DNA of 64,000 nucleotides from Diospyros lotus (lineage: Eukaryota > Streptophyta > Magnoliopsida > Ericales > Ebenaceae), in NCBI RefSeq assembly GCF_014633365.1, contig NC_068350.1, forward strand, positions 28,387,119 to 28,451,118, read 5' to 3'. How positions within the stretch are numbered: position 1 is the first letter of the stretch; every line of letters begins with the position of its first letter. The notes under the pieces were generated by a model that was not told the origin of the DNA, did not search any database, and saw only the letters and a program-made list of their open reading frames with translations. Below, piece by piece: positions 44,076 through 55,421 of the stretch. Both the position numbers and the translations under genes were made by a program.

Positions 44076-44987
44076 TGTTGTAGCATAGCCTCAAAGGGAG
44101 AGTCCTCTAGGAGAAGCCAACAGTCAACAATCCCGAAAGGAGCCATCTTTTTAAGAGGGTTTCCCTAGGTGAAAGTGAATCCCCATGAGGAATCGCTATT
44201 CGTTCGAGACTAGCTACTCGGACCTATATGTCTAGGTTTTTGCCAAGTCTAGCCAAGCTCCTATGAGGGATTTAGGGAGACACATCTCCCACCAACACAA
44301 CTTTGCGCTGTTACAGCTCACCTGTTCTAGGCCCTCCTCCCTCTGAGGGACCTTTCCTACGAGAAGGGTTTCTCCCGAAGACCCTTCTCCGAGCTTAACC
44401 ACGGGACAACATCAAGTGCGGTGGAAGAAGCATTGCACTTCCATCTGGAAGGGTATCGCACCCTCACACGTGCGTGTCACGTGTCCATGTCGTGCTCGAT
44501 GGCTATAAATAGCCATCGACTCCTAAGCTTTAAGAGAGGGAGACATCTCCCCCAACCACTACTTATGCCTCTTTCTCTCCATTTTTCCCTACACAATATA
44601 TTTATGTTAGTTATTGTTAGCTGGTTTATGTTAGAGGTTGACCTCGACTAACTTAAGCATCGAAGGGCCTGCATAAGGGAAATCCAGTGTGCCTCCTAAC
44701 TACTTCTTGTCTTGTAGATCCATTTCAGAGATGGAGAATCTCTCGAGTCATCACAATATTCCTTATTCTTCTAGTTTCCCAACAACTCTCCTGGACAGCA
44801 GATCGAACTCTCTCTAGGGCCTCCTAACTCTCCCAACCAGCGGATTGAGTTTGCCTTGGATAGTTTTCCCCTCTCCTGGTGATAGCGAATCTAGTAAGGA
44901 GACCTATGTGCAACTCTGGTTCTGTCAATTGTTCGTTGAGTTTTCCTGAAACAAACAAATATTAATTATTCTATTACGACAACAACA
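44076..44987 (+). repeat. LTR, plus orientation, Tat-like
   Basis: The 912-base LTR starts TGTTGTAGCATAGCC and ends CGACAACAACA. A TATA box GGCTATAAATAGCC lies at 44,501-44,514. The ACTTAAGCATCGAAGG motif near 44,650 is also found in the LTRs at 6.9 and 62.6 kb. A short ATGGGAAAC, as in the Tat leader, follows the end. No TSD was found. Confidence 0.75.
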
Positions 44988-46259
44988 ATGGGAAACTTTA
45001 GAAGCACGTATAGGTTTTTATTTTGAGGGATAGCAAATATATTAACATGTTGGGCTTGATGTACAAACACAACTTTCATTTGAAGTCTATTATTTTGTGT
45101 TATAATTTGGGTGGAAATAGATAACTATATGTTCCTGTCTCGGGTTATAGTGAGTTTGGCGTGAATCACATATTTGGTTTAGTTCATACCTTGTATTTTG
45201 AGATAAATTGTGAATTTAGACTTTAGTACAAGTTATGAATTAAACTAGGTTAAATCCTTGAAAATAAGAGCACTCATAAAGATCTCGTCTTGATAAACTA
45301 AACCGAACACAAGAGATAGGGTGGAAAGACTAGGCCACTAGAGGTAAACCTCCCTAAACGTCATTTAGGAGAATAATCCCTAGTAAATTTAGGGAAAATA
45401 AGTAATGAAAAAGGGGAAAGTCAAGTGAATGAACGTTTTGAAACAAGTTGTTAAATCATAAAGGTTACCGAAGTGTAGTGTCCCTATAGGAAGTGTTTCA
45501 AAAAATAAAATTCTCAAATTTGACGTGGGAAAGCACATTAAGGAATTGGGTGTTTTAGTGACGGAGTTGCAAACCATCGTGATAGGGTTTCTCCCCTAGC
45601 ATGGTGGTGATGATCTAGAACTTCATCTCTATCGTGGATAATTTTAGGCTCTATTAAAAGAAATTTGTCACGAAAGATGAGCCATTGACTTGAAAGGAAA
45701 ATGAGAGAGAAAAAGATATTAGAGAAAAAGAGAAGTTGGGAGATAGAAAGAGGAACTCAAGAGGAATGGTTCAAAAAAAAAAAAGGTAAAATAGTCATTT
45801 TCATGTTTTATTAAAGACAATGGAGGCATATGTTATTTTTAAAACACAAGAATACTCTATGCAATTTAAACAAATCTTAAGGATGATCTATGAAATTTAT
45901 CTACAGATAAAAGTTGGCTTGATTTATTAACTTAAGCAAATGTACAAGTATACTTTTATGCCTTATTTGAGAATTCATTTCCCATTCCAACCTCTTATAT
46001 ATAGAATGAAAAAGTTATAGAACTCAATTATAAGAATTAAATTTTATAGAATTCAACTATATTAAGCTAAATTCCCTTAAATGGGTGGAATTTGGAAATG
46101 AACTCAACAACTTAAGAAAAACAGATTATGGACAAAAATATCCCCTCTTTCCCACCACCGATCTGTCACTATCATCAACACTAACACCAATGCCAACCCT
46201 CACCACTCTAACATCATTATTGGGGATTGCATTCTAAGTTTCTTGGGTATAATTTTATT
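44988..46259. other. no gene recognised
   Basis: A/T-rich DNA right of the LTR with no open frame that shows a domain. It may include decayed retrotransposon leader at its left edge. Confidence 0.4.
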
Positions 46260-48789
46260 CACTACAAAAAAAAATCATTTTTAGAGAGGGATTTTAGAGT
46301 GAGAAATAAATTTCATCTCTAACAAAGATGGATTTTGAGATGGATGACCAAAATAATCAAAATTTCTTTTAGAGATTGAATTTTCCTATCTCTAAATCAA
46401 AGACAAAATTAGTGACGAACTTTAGTCTCTGAACATTTTCCAAATCAGAGACGAAAAAAAATTCCATCTATGAAAGTCTTTTCTATCAAAGATAGAATTT
46501 TCCTTTACTAAATTTTTCATGCTCTTAAAGACAAAAAAATTTCATCTCTGAAGGTTATTTCGGAATCAAAGACAGAATTTTTCCATCTCTGAATTTTATC
46601 TGCTCTCATAGATGGAAATTTTCGTTAGAGACAGAAAATCCCCATCTCTAATTTGAACAAAGATGAGCCTTCATTTATTTCTTCTCCTTCTCTTCTCTTC
46701 CTCCTTCGCCTATTCCTCTCCCTCTCGCTTATGTCTCCTTCTCCTCTTCTTCCCCGACTAGCAACCGTCGACTGTCGACTCGACTTCTCTTCCTCTCATC
46801 CAATAGTCCATTCTCTCTCCTCTGGCCATTGACTACCATCCTAGACACTAGTGACGAGAGAATTTAACGTAAGAACTTAAAGTTCTCTAATTTTAATTCT
46901 TAGATCTAGTGTGATCCAACAGTTGGATCATTTTGGTTTTTAGGTACGTTGGTCATCAGACCAAAGCGATTCCAATAATTAGTTTCGATCGTCGAAATCT
47001 ACCATGAACTGTGGTCGATGATTGATGACAAAAATAGAAATTGATTTTTTTTTCCTCCATAGCTGATTTAGAGATGGAATTATTTCCGTCTCTAAATCTT
47101 TTAGTCCATACCTTAGCTTAGAGACTGAATTTTTTTCATCTCTAATCTGAAATAGAGACGAGAAAAATTATGTCTCCAAGTGTCAAATTTAACTGACACT
47201 TAATACAACAATTATGTCTCCCTAACTAAACGACTGTTATTGCCTCAATACAACAATTAATTTGTAGTGCGGGAAAAAGTGATCCTGATGAGTAATCCTG
47301 AGAGTTTCAAGTCTGGGTGTTGATTATTACAAGACTTGGAGGTTTGGATACAAATGATCTGGAGAGTCTAGTGGATGATCAGGTACCCTGATGACCGAGT
47401 GACGTGTTGACGACTGACTGCCTTGTTGATGATTGGGTACCTTGCTGATGACCGAGTGACCTATTAATGACCGAGTGCCTTGCTGGTGACTGGGTGACCT
47501 ACTGATGACCAAGTGCCTTGTTGATGACCAGGTGACCAGCTGAGATGAACAATCGATTAGGGGCGTGGATGGATGTCCCCACAAAAACTTTTTGATGCTT
47601 AAGTTAGTCTCCGAGCCCATGAATGTAAGGAGTGGAGTTTGAAAGCGAAAGTGATCTTACCTGAGAGAAGAGGTTGCTCTCCTATTTATAGAGGAGGGAA
47701 AAGGGGATGCGTGGTGACCATCCCATATTTCTCGGACAATATATTCTCAGCATATTCCCGACATATTTTTGGCATATTCTATGGAATCTCGAAATAAACT
47801 TGTAGGTCCTAGGTAGGGTTTTGGAAAGAGGCTTCTAAGCTTGGTTTGAGAAATGCCCCAAGAGGGTCTTTTGGACACAAAAGAGGCTCCCGAGGGTGGC
47901 GAATTGCATGGTTGGGCTTGAGAGATAATGCTACCATGGAGATTAACAGATGGGGTATACCCCATCCGATCATGACCGAGTGAGGTATGGCCGAGTGGTA
48001 AGGCTATACTTGTCTTTTTTTTCCTTCTTGATTATATTCATTCTCGTTGATTTTCCTTCTTGTTGTTGAACTTGCTAAGAGTTTGAGGTTTCTAATGCCA
48101 TAAATGATTAGGTGGAGTGTACCCCACTCGGTCATGACCGAGTTGGGTACCCCTTCCCCCCCCCCCCCCCCCCAACCCTACTCGGTGATAACCGAGTGGT
48201 AAGGCTCCCATGACTCTTTTGTATTTTTCTTTGCTCGGTTTGCCGAATGGTGCATTGTTTGGCAAATTCTTCTTCAAAGATGGGTCGATGGTGCATTTGC
48301 AGAGGCTAAGATCATTCATGATTGGGTGGGGTGTACTCCACTCAATAATTGCTTATTTTTTAATTTGTTTTGTCTTTCCCTTTGAAGTTCTTCTCCAAGC
48401 TATTTACTTTTAAGTCTTTTGATCATTTTAGGTCTCAAAATCATTTCAGGTCTCCAGATCATTTCATGCCACCTAATCGTTTGTAGCTTCACACTTGGAT
48501 ACTTGCTCATTTACAACTCTACCACTTGGATTTTAATTTGTGGACCATTCTCGATTACTAGGCACAACAACAACCAAATTAGAGACCATTTTTTTTTTAG
48601 ATGAAAAAAATTCAATCTCTAATTAGAGATAGAACAAAAATTTTGTCTCTAATTGGTTAGCAATAGGTCATTAAGGGACAAACCAATTTTCATCTCTAAT
48701 TCCTTTACTAAATAATTAGAGACAGAATTTTATGGGTTTAGAGAGAGCTTTTTCTGTCTCTAAACCTAGTTTTTTTTTTTTTTCTAGTG
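46260..48789. mobile_element. second CACTA transposon, non-autonomous
   Basis: The left end reads CACTACAAAAAAAAATC and the right end, on the other strand, CACTAGAAAAAAAAAAAAAA. Both lie beside a 3-bp TSD ATT (46,257-46,259 and 48,790-48,792). Both subterminal zones hold many copies of TTCATCTCTAA/TTAGAGACGGAA-type motifs in both orientations, unlike the GCGGCGG motif of the first CACTA. No transposase is present. Without the LTR nested at 47,235-48,569 it is about 1.2 kb. Confidence 0.88.
47235..48569 (-). mobile_element. solo LTR, Tat-like, inside the CACTA element
   Basis: The 1,335-base LTR reads, on the plus strand, from TGTTATTGCC to GGCACAACA. Flanks ACGAC and ACAAC form a TSD with one mismatch. 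The start is the reverse complement of the TTGTTGTATT...CAACAACA end of the LTR at 6.9 kb. A minus-strand TATA box CTATAAATAGG lies near 47,682, and the GATGCTTAAGTTAG motif near 47,596. ACTCGGTCATGACCGAGT palindromes occur near 47,970 and 48,130, so this LTR belongs to the same broad family as the Transposase_28-carrying element. Confidence 0.82.
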
Positions 48790-49017
48790 ATTCTAACTCT
48801 TTATTTTATTTGTATTAGTTTTATTTAAATTATTAAATATTAATATATTTAGTTAATTCCTAATTCTAGCCTAAACTGTGAAATTAAAATATATGTATAC
48901 ATTAAAAGGGCTAGAATACGAGCCCTTTTAAGGTTTGGATATTGGAACCAAGAATGCGCGCGCGCGCGTGTGAAGCTATAACCAAAGGAAATTAACTAAG
49001 CAGCTGAAGATGATTAC
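48790..49017. other. flank with (CG)n tract
   Basis: An alternating GCGCGCGCGCGTGTG tract lies at about 48,956-48,972. Possible intron sequence of the exon to its right. Confidence 0.4.
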
Positions 49018-49375
49018 CTGGAAGTGTTTCCCAATAGTCACAACGATTGTTTGTGGGGTTGCATTGAAGGACAAAAGTCCGCGGGCTGACTGCGCATGAA
49101 ATTCACAATGGTCCAGTGGAAGATGAAGTCTGAGAGCATCATCGTCATCATGCTGTTTAAAACAAGGAATAGGAGAGTCGCCCAGCCCCTTAAGAGCATC
49201 GTCGTGGTCGTATCTGTATAAGCTGACAACAGCTGATTCTCTTTGCTTCTCAATTCCTTGGAGGCGGCTAATTAGTTGCTTATTATTATTTCCATTAGTC
49301 TCCGATTCCCATATGATTTGACCCAATTCTGTTGCTATGGCTTCAAGTTCTTTTGCAACATTCTCGATCCCTTCT
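49018..49375 (-). CDS. possible internal exon of an unrecognised host gene
   Basis: A 358-base open stretch on the minus strand is bounded by a CGCTTTGCAG acceptor and a CTTCCAG|GTAATC donor, both good plant consensus sites. It encodes a helical, Glu/Gln-rich start (EGIENVAKELEAIATELGQI, then QLISRLQGIEKQRESAVVSL). An Asp-rich stretch (KQHDDDDALRLHLPLDH) and FNATPQTIVVTIGKHF follow. The N-terminal helix looks like a coiled coil. I cannot assign a family. Codon use and flanking splice sites argue for a real exon, but neighbouring exons were not found within about 1 kb on either side, and transposons lie close by. Confidence 0.45.
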
Positions 49376-50044
49376 CTGCAAAGCGCGCAGGAAATAACAG
49401 AAAACAACAAATTCATTATGATATAACAAACAGATAACAGGCAGGCAGGCAGGCAAAAATGAATAATTTAAAGTAAAGCATCCAATTTGTTATTGGTACC
49501 CGTATCGAATTTATATTAGCAATGTTATGGATATATTACTAAATGCAAATTAATAATATAAATTATCTAATTCTAGGTGTTACTAATGAAACTCATACGG
49601 TTCATTAACTAAAGAAAAAGCAGGGTAATTTTCGTGTATAGTAAATAATTAAAATTTCCTAATGTTACAGTTTCTTTTCTTTCTTTCTTTCTTTTGTTTT
49701 TCTAAAGCTGACTTTATGAAAAAATTATGATACGATGCCATGTTTTACTGAATCGTGTTACGAAAGTAATGTCCATAAAATTGTGTTTGTGTTTCATAAC
49801 TAACTATAATGTTATGCTTATGAATGTTAAAATCAAATAATAAATAATAAATATTGATAATATCTTATTATTATGCTATGAATCTATACAAAGTGATTAA
49901 AAAAAGACACTAATATATTAAGTAATTATTAGATTGTGTTTGAGTGAGGTCATTTAACTCCATTATGGGCGCATGTGTATATACTATACGTACAATATTT
50001 ATATACATGTTTGTACGTGCATGTGTGCAAATGTATAAATATAT
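49376..50044. other. A/T-rich flank, no gene seen
   Basis: Microsatellites: GCAG tetranucleotide at about 49,440-49,456 and TTTC near 49,676-49,694. Possibly intronic. Confidence 0.4.
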
Positions 50045-50989
50045 TGTTGTTACCTAATTACAATAATTAAATTTATTTATCATAGGAATAGTCAGGGCAG
50101 AGTTCTTGAGAAAATCGAGAGGGTTGTTGTGGTTCAACGAAAATTGGGATTCGACCCAAGGAAGGTTGAGGCTTCGGGGTCCTCGGAGGGTCTTAGGAGT
50201 CTTCGGGGCAAACCGACCCTTGGGGTCTTCGGGGAGCAGTCTCCAAATGGGTCTAGAGGGTCTTCGAAAGACTATCTTTAGGGACTTCCAATGAACTATT
50301 CTTGAGTCTTTTGGGTATCTGCAACACAAAGATGGTTAGAAGGCACACAGGGATCTTCCCTACGCGAGCTTTCTGATACCTAAGTCAGACATTGATGTCT
50401 AGAAAATGAAGTGCAGATGTATGCATGTAGTATGTCTAGTGTAGGTCTTTGGGAGTAGGTTCCCAATGAGTCTCATGGGGTCTAGATTCTTTAAGTCTTC
50501 GGGTCTAGAAAGAGTCCAGAAGAAAGAGTCAGAGAAAGATCCAAAAAAGATCCTTAGTAGGTTCTGAGAGGTCCGACAGATCTAAGAAGGCCCAAAGGAA
50601 TCTAGAAAGAATCCAAAAAGAATCTGTTTGCTTTGGAGCATACATGTATTTATAAACACTTGGAGGGGTCCACAGATGAGAGTCTTCAGACTCTTCAGGG
50701 AGATACATCTAGTGAGGCCAAAGGGCCAGGAGGGTCTTCGGGGTGAAAATGTCCCGATGAGTTTCCTCCAGGTAGGTCCAAAGACTCTTCGAAGACACCG
50801 AATGAATTGGGCTCAGAAGACTCTGGGTGAATCTTCAGGCTATGCAATGTTGAGGCTCGACCACCCTGGAGACTCTTCAAGGACTCTGAGGGACACTTGT
50901 CTGTGAGACTCTCTAGGATAATTCAAGGATATGCAAAATACTTAAGAATTTTCTAAGATTTTAGAAATTTCTTAGGGTATTCCATAACA
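50045..50989 (-). repeat. 3' LTR of the third gypsy element
   Basis: The 945-base LTR starts TGTTGTTACC and ends CCATAACA on the plus strand. A minus-strand TATA box TTTATAAATAC lies near 50,645 and the TGATACCTAAGT motif near 50,370. Outside its right edge the minus strand reads AAGAGTGGGGAGCTAT, a polypurine tract, which makes it the 3' LTR. Confidence 0.75.
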
Positions 50990-52206
50990 ATAGCTCCCCA
51001 CTCTTGCCTTGAGTTGAAAGGCAAAGGAAAGAGTACAAAATGGGTGCTTGAAGCCCGAGAATTAGGATAGGGGATGATTTGATATTTAGTGCTCTTTTTG
51101 CATTGGGTATGATACTTTAATTTCCAAGGGATAAAGGTACGCATTCGTTTTGCTGCCATGGGGTGATCTTTCCATCATTACTGCAACCAAAGGGGGATGG
51201 ATTTACGTCACCCTATAAGATTGCCTTGATCTTGTAGATATTGTCAGGGTTTTTCTGTTGTTGCCACTATTCCCCATCTTTTCTATTGCTAAAGGGGCCC
51301 AGGAATTTATACGTCTGGTGCATGTCTTTGTGAAATGTGGGAGGGAGGACACCAAAAGCCCCAAGTTTCCTCAAGAAAGGTCTGACCCCAAGTGGGTGTG
51401 CTAATATCCATCAGATGCCCCGTTGTGATAAGAAAGGAGAGCCACCTTGCCAGTAGGTTGCGTGCAAGATTGATAAATGGGTTGTTGGTGCCTTTAAGAG
51501 CACCTGCACCTATATGGACATAGACAAGGAAAATTCAACCCCCTAGGGCAACTATTTTGGGGGCGTTGATGTGTAATTTGAAGTAACATGTTGCATGGGG
51601 TATGAATGTTGGATGGTTTGTTGAAACCCTTGGGGTTATAGAGGGATACTGATGTCACGACCACGGCTAGGGGGATCAACCATGCTCCATCTTCCTAAGT
51701 AACCTTGAACTGTCAATTATTTCTGAGGGTTTGACAGTCTTCACCACATATCCCAGTTTATTCATCGCTGAGGAGCCTAGGAATTTACACATCTAGTACT
51801 TGCCCTCGCAGGATGTAGGAGGGAGGACACCGAAACCCATACACTTTTTCCAAAGAAGGTTTAACCTCGAGGAAGTGAGGTCGCGAACTACCTATGACAT
51901 GCTTGCTAGATGTTAAAATGAGTCTAATACCATACCCGACTTCCCAAGTTCATACTTATGTGGGTTATCAGCTTTCGACATCCTATGTAAGCACGGTTTA
52001 CATCACCTTTTCTGAGTGTGTTTTTTTTTTTCGTTCTATCTATGGGCACGTATGAGGTATTTACACGATATGGATTACACGATAAATTATCTCCACAGAA
52101 GCATCACATTCTAGGTTTTACCAAGCATCTCCCTTTGAAGTGTCTGGAGAACGTAGGTGTTTGGGCCCAACATCTCTTGAATCTTGTAGGGGCCTTCGCA
52201 ATTTTC
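50990..52206 (-). other. 3' non-coding region of the third gypsy element
   Basis: No recognisable ORF; the plus-strand accessory ORF expected for some Tat elements is not seen here. An AGGAATTTA(T/C)AC-(G/A)TCT(G/A)GT-type block occurs twice (about 51,300 and 51,780), each followed by GGAGGGAGGACACC, indicating an internal duplication of about 480 bases. Confidence 0.5.
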
Positions 52207-52518
52207 CTACAGCTTGCCTTCGTTACAAAGGGCACCTATGATGGAAGATTTTCTAAGCACTAAATCACTTGGTTGTAATGGTTTGTCTCGCACACAAGTG
52301 TTGTAGTAGCTAGTTACTCTTCGATGGTAGGCTGCTAACCGAATACTAGCTAGATCCCTTAAGTTGTTAATTAGGTTCAGGTTGCTAGACAATTGCTTTG
52401 AATTTCTTTGCTCATTGAAGGCCAATACTCATAGGGACTAAATGTCAATTTCAATAGGGATGAGAGCCTCGGTCCCATACACAAGGTTGAACGGAGTTCA
52501 CCGGTGGACACTTAACTG
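52207..52518 (-). pseudogene. gypsy integrase C-terminal part
   Basis: TPFNLVYGTEALIPIEID, then RDLASIRLAAYHRRVTSYYN and DLVLRK follow the Tat-type integrase C-terminal pattern. Stops lie in the first third. It was contiguous with 54,021 before the solo LTR inserted. Confidence 0.85.
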
Positions 52519-52523
52519 GTGGC

Positions 52524-54015
52524 TGAAGGATCATCACGAGGATACATAGCATGCAACGGAAGCGTTTTTAAATAAGAACTTTCCTCGTATTGATTAGAAT
52601 CTAGGAAACTTACTTTTCCTTCGGATTACCGAACGTAATGAAGCGGTAGGAGGAGGATGGGCGGGAGCTTCTTCTCGTGGTGGAGATGACGGCTGTCCTG
52701 CAATCCTTCGGCTCCTTCGCATCAGAACTTGAGCGTTCTCTTGATCTTCCAAGGTATGACTCAAACTCATGGCCTCTCTTTTGGTGAAGAAGAGTAAAAA
52801 AAAACCTTAGATGAAAAACAATCAAGGAGAGAATATATATAGGGAGAACCCTAGGGTTAAAACCCTAGTGGGCCAAGTTCATTTAATTAATTTTCTAATT
52901 GGGTTAGCCCAATTAATTAATTAAAAGACTAATGAACTATTATTTTATTCTAGCCCAATTAATTATGGACCATTCTGAATAAAATAATTCTCTCTCAATG
53001 TAATTCACCCAACAAGCCAAATGTATTAAATAATACATGAGTTATATCGAGCTACCCCGGGGACCAAAAGACAAATTATTCACGGCTACTAAAATGACCA
53101 AAATATCCCTGCTACCTAGTAGCTATATTTTGTCATTCTAAGTGTTCCAACTATCACCATATGGTAACACTGACCCCACGAATAATTTTGCATATGCAAT
53201 GTCTTTGACCTACTAGTGTAATGACGAAAATACCCCTCTGCGTAACACCCATCATTTAGAAAGGAATAATGTACTAACACCTCTCTAAATGATTTCTACC
53301 ATCCTTAGATCACTAGTCCAATAATTCGTGACTACTCGAATGTACTTGCTTATCACTAGGAGCTACCCAGAAGCACACACTCATAAGTCACGTTCCTAGG
53401 GCCCTGGATTATTTGATTATTCTTGGACAATCACAAGGGGGTGAATCACAGAAACTATCTTGTATTAGTCTATCTTAGCTAATTAGAAACCATACTCCCA
53501 ACTCAAAAGGTTATTGATCTTTGATAGACCTCACCTACAGTGAATCTAAGAATATAGCTCTAGGTTCACTAGACCACCAACTAATACTCAAGTATTAGAG
53601 TACTCGTCCACGTAGTAGTAGTGATAAACTAGCTCCATGATAATTAGTACTTTGTCATTAGCTTCTATCACAGGTCCACTCTACGCATTCCAAATGCGCT
53701 TGTACAATTAGAGTAAACGGACTGTTTACTGGCTAAGGCAAGCCATCCTCCATTAGGATCTATTGCACAATGATCTTATCATGATAGAATGCCCAGTTCT
53801 ATCAAAAGATCAAGAGTAATATTTTCTTGCTTATTAAGTACCCATGATTCATGCCTAACTGTGAAGAACGACCCATCACATGAATCACTTACTTAATAGC
53901 ATGGACACTTTTCTAACAATTAAATGCAAATAATATATGTGCCATAAACTGACTAAAAGAAACATCATTACCATAAATTAAACAAAACGTGTCTTTAGGG
54001 CATACATTTCCAACA
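52524..54015 (-). mobile_element. solo LTR, copia-like terminus, in integrase
   Basis: The 1,492-base element reads TGAAGGATCA...CATTTCCAACA on the plus strand, with a perfect TSD GTGGC (52,519-52,523 and 54,016-54,020). On the minus strand it begins TGTTGGAAATGTATGCCCTA, a start seen in plant Ty1/copia LTRs. A minus-strand CTATATATATTC near 52,832 could be its TATA box. Confidence 0.88.
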
Positions 54016-54020
54016 GTGGC

Positions 54021-54560
54021 ACGGTAAGTCTAAAGAATAGTTGGAAGCTCTTCGACCCAAGCACCTTTTTCCCTTTCAAGCCAAGTTTTAAGACCATAAA
54101 GGATGATTTTGTTAGTCACCTCGGCTTGTTCATTCGCTTGTGGGTAGGCCACTGACGCCATGTGCAGGTGGATTCCCCATTTGCTATAGAAGGCACGAAA
54201 GGTATCAGAATCAAACTGCATGCCATAATCCGTGTTGAGGATCCTAGGAACTCCAAAGTGGTAGATGATATCTTTCCACACTACATTTTCTACCCTTTTT
54301 TCTATGATAGTTGCAAAGGGTTTTGCTTCTACCCACTTGGTGAAATAATCGATGGCCACAAGCAAGAATTTTCGCTACCTGAAAGCAATAGGAAAAGGAC
54401 CGAGTATATCCAACCCCCATTATGCAAAGGGAATGGGTTGGAAAATTTATTGGATGTTTGCCACAGGGATGAAAGACAATAGTGCGTGTCTCTGGTAATT
54501 ATTGTATGTCCCAACTTTTATGGAAGCATCCTTATGTAGAGTAGGGCAAAAGAATCCTGT
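54021..54560 (-). pseudogene. gypsy integrase core
   Basis: Minus-strand blocks GFFCPTLHKDA, WGLDILGPFP, AIDYFTKWVEAKPFATI, LNTDYGMQF and NEQAEVTNKI cover the core with all three acidic positions. A frameshift or stop precedes the 111-codon open part (54,030-54,365). The GFFCPTLH end adjoins the Cassandra insertion. Confidence 0.87.
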
Positions 54561-54786
54561 TCTAACATCCAATATCGAGCAATAAGAAGGATTAGAATAA
54601 CTTATCTTGATGAGCCTACACAAACTTCCCAGGGGGTCACCCATCCTTGAACTTTCCCAGCTCAAGCACGCTTAATCCGGGAGTTCTTTGCCTACATTCA
54701 GTCCAAAAGGTATCCAACTAGTGTTATTTCCTTCCTTACTTATCCTCGATATATATTACTCTTCTCTGGGCTCTTGGGGTATTACA
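54561..54786 (-). repeat. Cassandra 3' LTR with 5S-like segment
   Basis: The LTR is 226 bases, TCTAACATCC (TG changed to TC) to GTATTACA. Minus-strand GATTAAGCGTGCTTGAG (box A-like) and AGGATGGGTGACCCCCTGGG (box C-like) at about 54,620-54,680 match plant 5S rRNA closely. Confidence 0.88.
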
Positions 54787-54965
54787 TTCTCCCTCCATTG
54801 AGCATATGACGTCCTCGTCATGTGACCTTACAACCGGTCTCAGATCTCCCCCCTTGGCATAGCCAATGTCGGATTCGCCTAAAGTACCTGCACCCCCCCC
54901 CCCATAGGGACTCAGTGCCCTCGCTGAGGTTTACCCCACCATCGCACTCAGAGGCTCAGGGGTCG

Positions 54966-54979
54966 ACTCTGATACCACC
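54966..54979 (-). promoter_or_regulatory. Cassandra primer-binding site (Met tRNA)
   Basis: The minus strand reads GGTGGTATCAGAGT next to the 5' LTR end. TGGTATCAGAG is complementary to the 3' end of initiator Met-tRNA. Confidence 0.85.
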
Positions 54980-55188
54980 TGTAACATCCTGCATCGGAAC
55001 AATTTACCTTGATGGGCCTACGTGAACTTCCTAGGGGGTTACCCATCCTTGAGCTTTCCCAGCTCAAGCACGCTTAACCCGGGAGTTCTTTGCTTACATT
55101 CTGCCCAAAAGATATCCAGCTGGTGTCGTTTCTTTCCTTACTTATCTTTGATATATACAACCCTTCTCTGGGATCTTGTAGTATTACA
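54980..55188 (-). repeat. Cassandra 5' LTR with 5S-like segment
   Basis: The 209-base LTR reads TGTAACATCC...AGTATTACA. Its 5S-like segment (about 55,012-55,100) has GGTTAAGCGTGCTTGAG and AGGATGGGTAACCCCCTAGG, slightly more diverged in box C than the other LTR. Confidence 0.88.
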
Positions 55189-55421
55189 CCTACCCTCAAA
55201 ACTTTGGTGGCTAAAGCTCTTCCTCTAAGATGCCCTCTACAACCCCCTTCATGTACTTCATCCAGGGCCTGCTGTGCTTCTTGTAGTCCTAGGCATTTCA
55301 ACAATGGCATTGAGAAAGCTCACTTGTATAGAATCCAATCAATGATCACAAAACTAGCAGCCTGTATTTTTAATATTCTCGCCTTTGTAGGGTTAGCAGG
55401 GGGCTTCCCAATGAGCAGGTA
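55189..55421 (-). pseudogene. gypsy integrase zinc-binding domain
   Basis: LIGKPPANPTKARILKIQAA leads into LLKCLGLQEAQQALDEVHEG, then CRGHLRGRALATKVL, the H2C2 domain pattern of Tat-type integrases. A frameshift or stop lies near 55,318. Confidence 0.85.

Larger units (their letters stand above)
54561..55188 (-). mobile_element. Cassandra TRIM retrotransposon
   Basis: The 628-base element has two short LTRs (54,561-54,786 and 54,980-55,188). Each contains a 5S-rRNA-like segment, and a 193-base interior starts on the minus strand with a TGGTATCAGAG initiator-Met-tRNA PBS. A TRIM with 5S-containing LTRs and a Met-tRNA PBS defines Cassandra. Flanks CCTGT and CCTAC form an imperfect TSD. It interrupts the integrase between KVLRV and GFFCPTLH. 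Confidence 0.9.

Noticed and set aside
47262..47272. TTTGTAGTG as a right-hand CACTA end
   Set aside because: It lies inside the solo LTR's terminal sequence. The true end with matching ATT duplication is at 48,789.
48153..48174. Long poly-C run (also 54,890-54,903 and 40,706-40,715)
   Set aside because: These are homopolymers with no wider structure; length may be unreliable.
54620..55100. Two 5S rRNA genes
   Set aside because: Only parts of 5S are conserved, both copies lie in short LTRs flanking a Met-tRNA PBS, and they have substitutions outside the control boxes. This is Cassandra, not a 5S locus.
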